Assembly (NCBI GenBank): GCA_947367285.1
Contig: CANBDB010000017.1
Coordinates: forward strand, 1-17,311
Reading direction: 5' to 3'
DNA: 17,311 nt
Origin: an uncultured Clostridia bacterium
GTDB taxonomy: Bacteria > Bacillota > Clostridia > Oscillospirales > CAG-272
Position numbers and translations under genes: made by a program. Within the stretch, counting starts at the first letter, position 1. The number at the start of each line of letters is the position of its first letter. The notes below the pieces were generated by a model. It had not been told where the DNA came from. It worked only from the letters and a program-made list of their open reading frames with translations, and ran no database searches. This document shows, in pieces, positions 15,401-17,311 of this stretch.

Positions 15401-16870
15401 GATATTCCCTTTGAAACCTTCCTTGGCTTCTACGGTGAAAAATCCCCCGATATCGACCTAAACTTCTCGGGAGAGGTGCAGGGAAAGGTGCATAAATATA
15501 CCGAGGAGCTTTTCGGTGCGGAAAACGTTTTCCGTGCGGGAACTATCGGTGGCGTAGCGGATAAGACCGCTTACGGCTTTGTGCTCAAATATCTTGAGGA
15601 AAAGGGAATAAGCTTGCCGAGAGCGGAGATGAACCGACTCGTTTCAAAATGCGTTGGTGTAAAGCGCACTACCGGTCAGCACCCGGGCGGTATCGTGGTT
15701 GTGCCCAAGGAGATGGAGATTTACGATTTCTGCCCCGTACAGCATCCCGCTGAGGACGCAACATCAAATATTGTAACTACACATTTCACGTTTGAATATC
15801 TTCACGATACGCTTCTCAAGCTTGACGAGCTCGGACACGATATTCCAACAAAATATAAATGGATCGAGAGATTTTCCAACACGAGCGTAATGGACGTTCC
15901 TATGAACGATAAGGCGGTCTACGAGCTCTTCCTTTCCACCGACTCTCTCGGAATTTCGCCCGACGATATTGGCGGAGCGAAGATTGGTACTTACGGACTC
16001 CCCGAGTTTGGAACTCGATTTGTTATGAAGATGGTCGAGGAGGCGAAACCGCAGTCCTTTGCCGACCTTCTTCAGATCTCGGGACTTTCCCACGGAACTG
16101 ACGTATGGACGGGCAACGCGCAGGATCTTATCAACAACGGTATTTGTGATATTTCCCACGTTATCGGATGTCGTGATAATATTATGAACGACCTTATTGC
16201 CTACGGTGTTGATAGCCCTCTTTCCTTCCAAATTATGGAGAGTGTAAGAAAGGGTAAGGGACTCAAGCCCGAGTGGGAAGCGGCAATGATCGAGGCGGGA
16301 GTACCCGATTGGTACATAGACTCTTGTAAAAAGATTAAATACATGTTCCCCAAGGCGCACGCGGCGGCATACGTTATGTCCGCAATTCGTGTTGCTTGGT
16401 ATAAGGTGCATATGCCCGTTGCGTTCTACGCGGCAATGTTTACGGTTGCGAGCGTTGGACTTGACGCGGAGATAGTAATGCGCGGACACCGTGGTGTTTC
16501 CAACGAAATTAAGAGAATTGAAGAGCTTGGTAAAGAAGCATCTCAAAAGGAGCAGGCATCTATTGCAGGACTTCAGCTCGTCCGCGAGGCATATGCGAGA
16601 GGAATAAAATTCCTTCCCATCAACTTGAAGAAGAGTGACCAAAAGGCATATTTGCCCGAAAACGGCGGCATTCGACTCCCGTTCTCGTCCCTTGCAGGCC
16701 TTGGCGAAAATGCCGCGCAAAATATTATCGACGCGCGCAATGATGAAGAATTTTTCTCCGTTGAGGACCTTCAAATCCGCGCAAAGCTTTCGGGCACGGT
16801 AATTGAAATCTTGCGTAAAAACGGTGTTCTCGACGGACTTTCCGACACCGACCAAATGTCATTCTTTTGA
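12467..16870 (+). CDS. polC: DNA polymerase III alpha subunit, PolC type
   Basis: PolC is the main replicative polymerase of low-GC Gram-positives, with built-in proofreading. At 1467 aa it is near the usual length (about 1440). After an N-terminal region, an OB fold lies at about 265-350 (IVGEVFGFTQEPARRG). A PHP domain begins at VELHLHTQMSTMDALLPP (H371, H373) and continues through AITDHGN. It is split by the DEDDh exonuclease: D457 and E459 in FDIETTGLS, HNANFD, and HRACDDAEM. The structural zinc site is C941, C944, C966 and C969. The palm carries D995 and D997 (SPDIDLNFSGE) and D1120 in LKLDELGHD; the residues after it (IPTKYKWI) differ from the Bacillus DPTMI type. A fingers and helix-hairpin-helix region follows, and the end DQMSFF resembles a beta-clamp binding tail. 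GAGG at 12458-12461 sets the start. Confidence 0.97.
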   Translation: MAEKTFLEIFNRYEPSGTDILAAISRAGKVSVRADKERRLLQAEVHFSDIIDKNLLYRIEEEIKNAYKLNFMKILPKYPASLFDKRYFEQILFEAERVGIVARGFFSGCDWEFSGNEITVTIPFQEGGVQLLKGADTPKIIENIIFSEFGVNYKVKIVSDEKLTTHTRERHRDEMSRLDKELVEQSKRYDSAPTQVTDANAKAGKESVDLPRVSTLFDGGEADISENNICTIGYKKFDLSEYEYIFGEEFDITPTPIAKLDGKGRNAVIVGEVFGFTQEPARRGNNYSTTFSVYDGNTSIEVRAYKGEEESKKIADTVKNGSSYALYGYAKNEKKKDGTFDKDLTFNFNHIAKIKEIKRFDNAQEKRVELHLHTQMSTMDALLPPDVAVKKAHEWGHRAVAITDHGNVQAYQMAMLAAEKLGMKVLYGMEAYFVNDKTSAVTGEYKGAFTEEFIVFDIETTGLSVLNSQIIEIGAVKIKDGEVLERFNEFVNPGVAIPEIITELTGIDDSMVAHADKIDAVLRRFLDFIGDRLLIAHNANFDVSFIRKASRECGYKFANPYLDTVTLSRFLNADLKSHKLDAVAKYYDLGDFNHHRACDDAEMLANIFFKMVDKMSRLDIKTFADLGRDMSENANPLTIKPYHQIILVKNPTGLKNLYKLVSHSYLKYYRRMPRIPKSELEKHREGLIIGSACEAGELFRAILEKKPEDDIRDIVSFYDYLEIQPISNNRFLIDDGTVANDEELRDLNRQIVELGEKYKKPVVATCDVHYLNPDDEIGRKVLLAGMRFKDADRDCPLYFRTTEEMLEEFSYLGEEKAYEVVVKNPNLIADMVEDGIRPFPKGTFTPKIEGAEEDLQRICYENAEKKYGKPLPEYVKNRLDKELTSIIKNGFAVLYIIAQKLVKYSEDNGYLVGSRGSVGSSFVASCAGISEVNPLKPHYYCPGCQNNEFFMNGEVGSGFDLPDKNCPKCGTKYCADGHDIPFETFLGFYGEKSPDIDLNFSGEVQGKVHKYTEELFGAENVFRAGTIGGVADKTAYGFVLKYLEEKGISLPRAEMNRLVSKCVGVKRTTGQHPGGIVVVPKEMEIYDFCPVQHPAEDATSNIVTTHFTFEYLHDTLLKLDELGHDIPTKYKWIERFSNTSVMDVPMNDKAVYELFLSTDSLGISPDDIGGAKIGTYGLPEFGTRFVMKMVEEAKPQSFADLLQISGLSHGTDVWTGNAQDLINNGICDISHVIGCRDNIMNDLIAYGVDSPLSFQIMESVRKGKGLKPEWEAAMIEAGVPDWYIDSCKKIKYMFPKAHAAAYVMSAIRVAWYKVHMPVAFYAAMFTVASVGLDAEIVMRGHRGVSNEIKRIEELGKEASQKEQASIAGLQLVREAYARGIKFLPINLKKSDQKAYLPENGGIRLPFSSLAGLGENAAQNIIDARNDEEFFSVEDLQIRAKLSGTVIEILRKNGVLDGLSDTDQMSFF

Positions 16871-16913
16871 TCGATAAATTGGGATTTGACGGGAAGTTAG
16901 TATATTTCGGATT

Positions 16914-16939
16914 TAGGGGGATTTTGAAAAATCCCCCTA
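16914..16939 (+). terminator. hairpin after polC, probable terminator
   Basis: TAGGGGGATTT (16914-16924) pairs perfectly with AAATCCCCCTA (16929-16939) around a TGAA loop. It lies 43 bp after the polC stop. A run of six T (16952-16957) follows only 12 bp later, so it is a weaker match than a classical terminator, but it is the likely end of the operon. Confidence 0.55.
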
Positions 16940-16962
16940 TAACCCCAAAACTTTTTTGTCGC

Positions 16963-17161
16963 GCTTCGCAAACAAATTCCGCGCAAATTGTGTTGCGGAG
17001 CAACACATAACGTTTTTCTCCCTTGTCGAAAAACTGTAATTTGCTACTCTATCTATAGCCACAAACAAAGCAAACGGCTATAATTTACATTAGCAAATTA
17101 TAGATTTTCGAACGTGTGAGAAAATCGTCTCGTTCCGCGCGCGGAAGAATTTGTGCAAAGC
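16963..17161. repeat. long imperfect inverted repeat with nested core palindrome
   Basis: The left part (about 16963-17060) and right part (about 17076-17161) are imperfect reverse complements. The best section pairs 17011-17046 with 17091-17127, with about 30 of 37 aligned positions matching, ending in a perfect 10-bp match TAATTTGCTA/TAGCAAATTA. The core is TATAGCC (17054-17060) / GGCTATA (17076-17082) around 15 nt. The outer ends align GCTTCGCAAACAAATT with the complement of 17146-17161. The left arm carries an extra perfect hairpin TGTGTTGC-GGA-GCAACACA (16989-17007), and the right arm a 14-bp palindrome TTCCGCGCGCGGAA (17133-17146). It looks like a non-autonomous repeat. Confidence 0.65.
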
Positions 17162-17250
17162 TTGTTTACTATCTTCATTTCGTGATGTGAACTATAAACT
17201 TTTATCAAACTATACTGCGAGAATGTAGAAGACGCTACAAAAGTTTTTTG

Positions 17251-17294
17251 GTTACTTTTTTCAAAAAAGTAACTGTCTACTTTTTTAAAAAGTA
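17251..17294. repeat. two tandem A/T-rich palindromes
   Basis: GTTACTTTTTT (17251-17261) and AAAAAAGTAAC (17263-17273) form one palindrome. TACTTTTT (17278-17285) and AAAAAGTA (17287-17294) form a shorter second copy of the same design. Either could end transcription in either direction, since each stem is flanked by A- and T-runs. Confidence 0.65.
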
Positions 17295-17311
17295 ATCTCT
17301 TATAACTTAAA

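Larger units (their letters stand above)
16871..17311. repeat. gene-free tail after polC made of palindromes
   Basis: No convincing gene is present. In order it holds the polC hairpin (16914-16939), the long inverted repeat (16963-17161), an A/T-rich stretch with a small hairpin TGTAG/CTACA (17224-17239), and two tandem A/T palindromes (17251-17294). The genes rimP and nusA, which follow polC in many Firmicutes, are not seen before the window ends. Confidence 0.7.

Noticed and set aside
15764..16855. Long minus-strand open frame (363 codons) inside polC
   Set aside because: It is antisense to the well-conserved palm and C-terminal part of polC. Its translation has no motif, and long antisense frames are expected in this codon usage.
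16725..17006. Minus-strand open frame of 93 codons overlapping the 3' end of polC
   Set aside because: It overlaps a certain gene and the terminator hairpin, and starts within the repeat hairpin at 16989-17007. No family motif is seen.

Overview
The window is an ordinary chromosomal housekeeping region of a bacterium in the Bacillota, most likely class Clostridia. Three things point there: a PolC-type replicative polymerase with the exonuclease inserted in the PHP domain; the classical Firmicutes order pyrH-frr-uppS-cdsA-dxr-rseP-polC; and ispG in the slot between rseP and polC, where Bacillus has proS. All twelve intact genes and the one partial gene are on the + strand. The palindromic intergenic repeats resemble those common in uncultured gut Oscillospirales-type Clostridia, but that finer placement is inference.

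Region 1 (1-3149) starts inside a yqeG-type HAD phosphatase. It continues with an M24 Xaa-Pro peptidase, a DUF1934/YwiB-like beta-barrel protein and a non-hydrolysing UDP-GlcNAc 2-epimerase (wecB/mnaA). The epimerase start codon lies inside a 17-bp stem-loop. Region 2 (3150-5746) opens with a near-consensus housekeeping promoter and carries a galactokinase-family GHMP kinase, a WalJ/YycJ-type metallo-beta-lactamase-fold protein and the 23S rRNA methyltransferase rlmH. These genes are tightly packed or overlapping.

Region 3 (5747-6248) has no gene. It contains a hairpin just after rlmH, a roughly 120-bp multi-hairpin palindromic element, further hairpins, a rho-independent terminator and a clear promoter for pyrH. 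Region 4 (6249-16870) is one long operon: UMP kinase, ribosome recycling factor, undecaprenyl diphosphate synthase, CDP-diglyceride synthase, DXP reductoisomerase, the RseP/RasP intramembrane protease, IspG and PolC. It joins pyrimidine supply, translation recycling, the MEP isoprenoid pathway (dxr, ispG) and its undecaprenyl product (uppS), phospholipid synthesis and DNA replication. A terminator-like hairpin between frr and uppS may lower expression of the downstream part.

Region 5 (16871-17311) also has no gene. It holds a terminator-like hairpin, a roughly 200-bp imperfect long inverted repeat with a nested core, and two tandem A/T palindromes. A 16-bp segment of the long inverted repeat is identical, in opposite orientation, to the sequence just downstream of the pyrH -10 box.

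I found no mobile-element genes, CRISPR array, tRNA, rRNA or defence genes, and nothing that looks like a new multigene system. The observations most worth following up are non-coding: the stem-loop over the wecB start, the long inverted repeat after polC, the repeat block before pyrH, and the motif shared by the pyrH promoter and the long inverted repeat.
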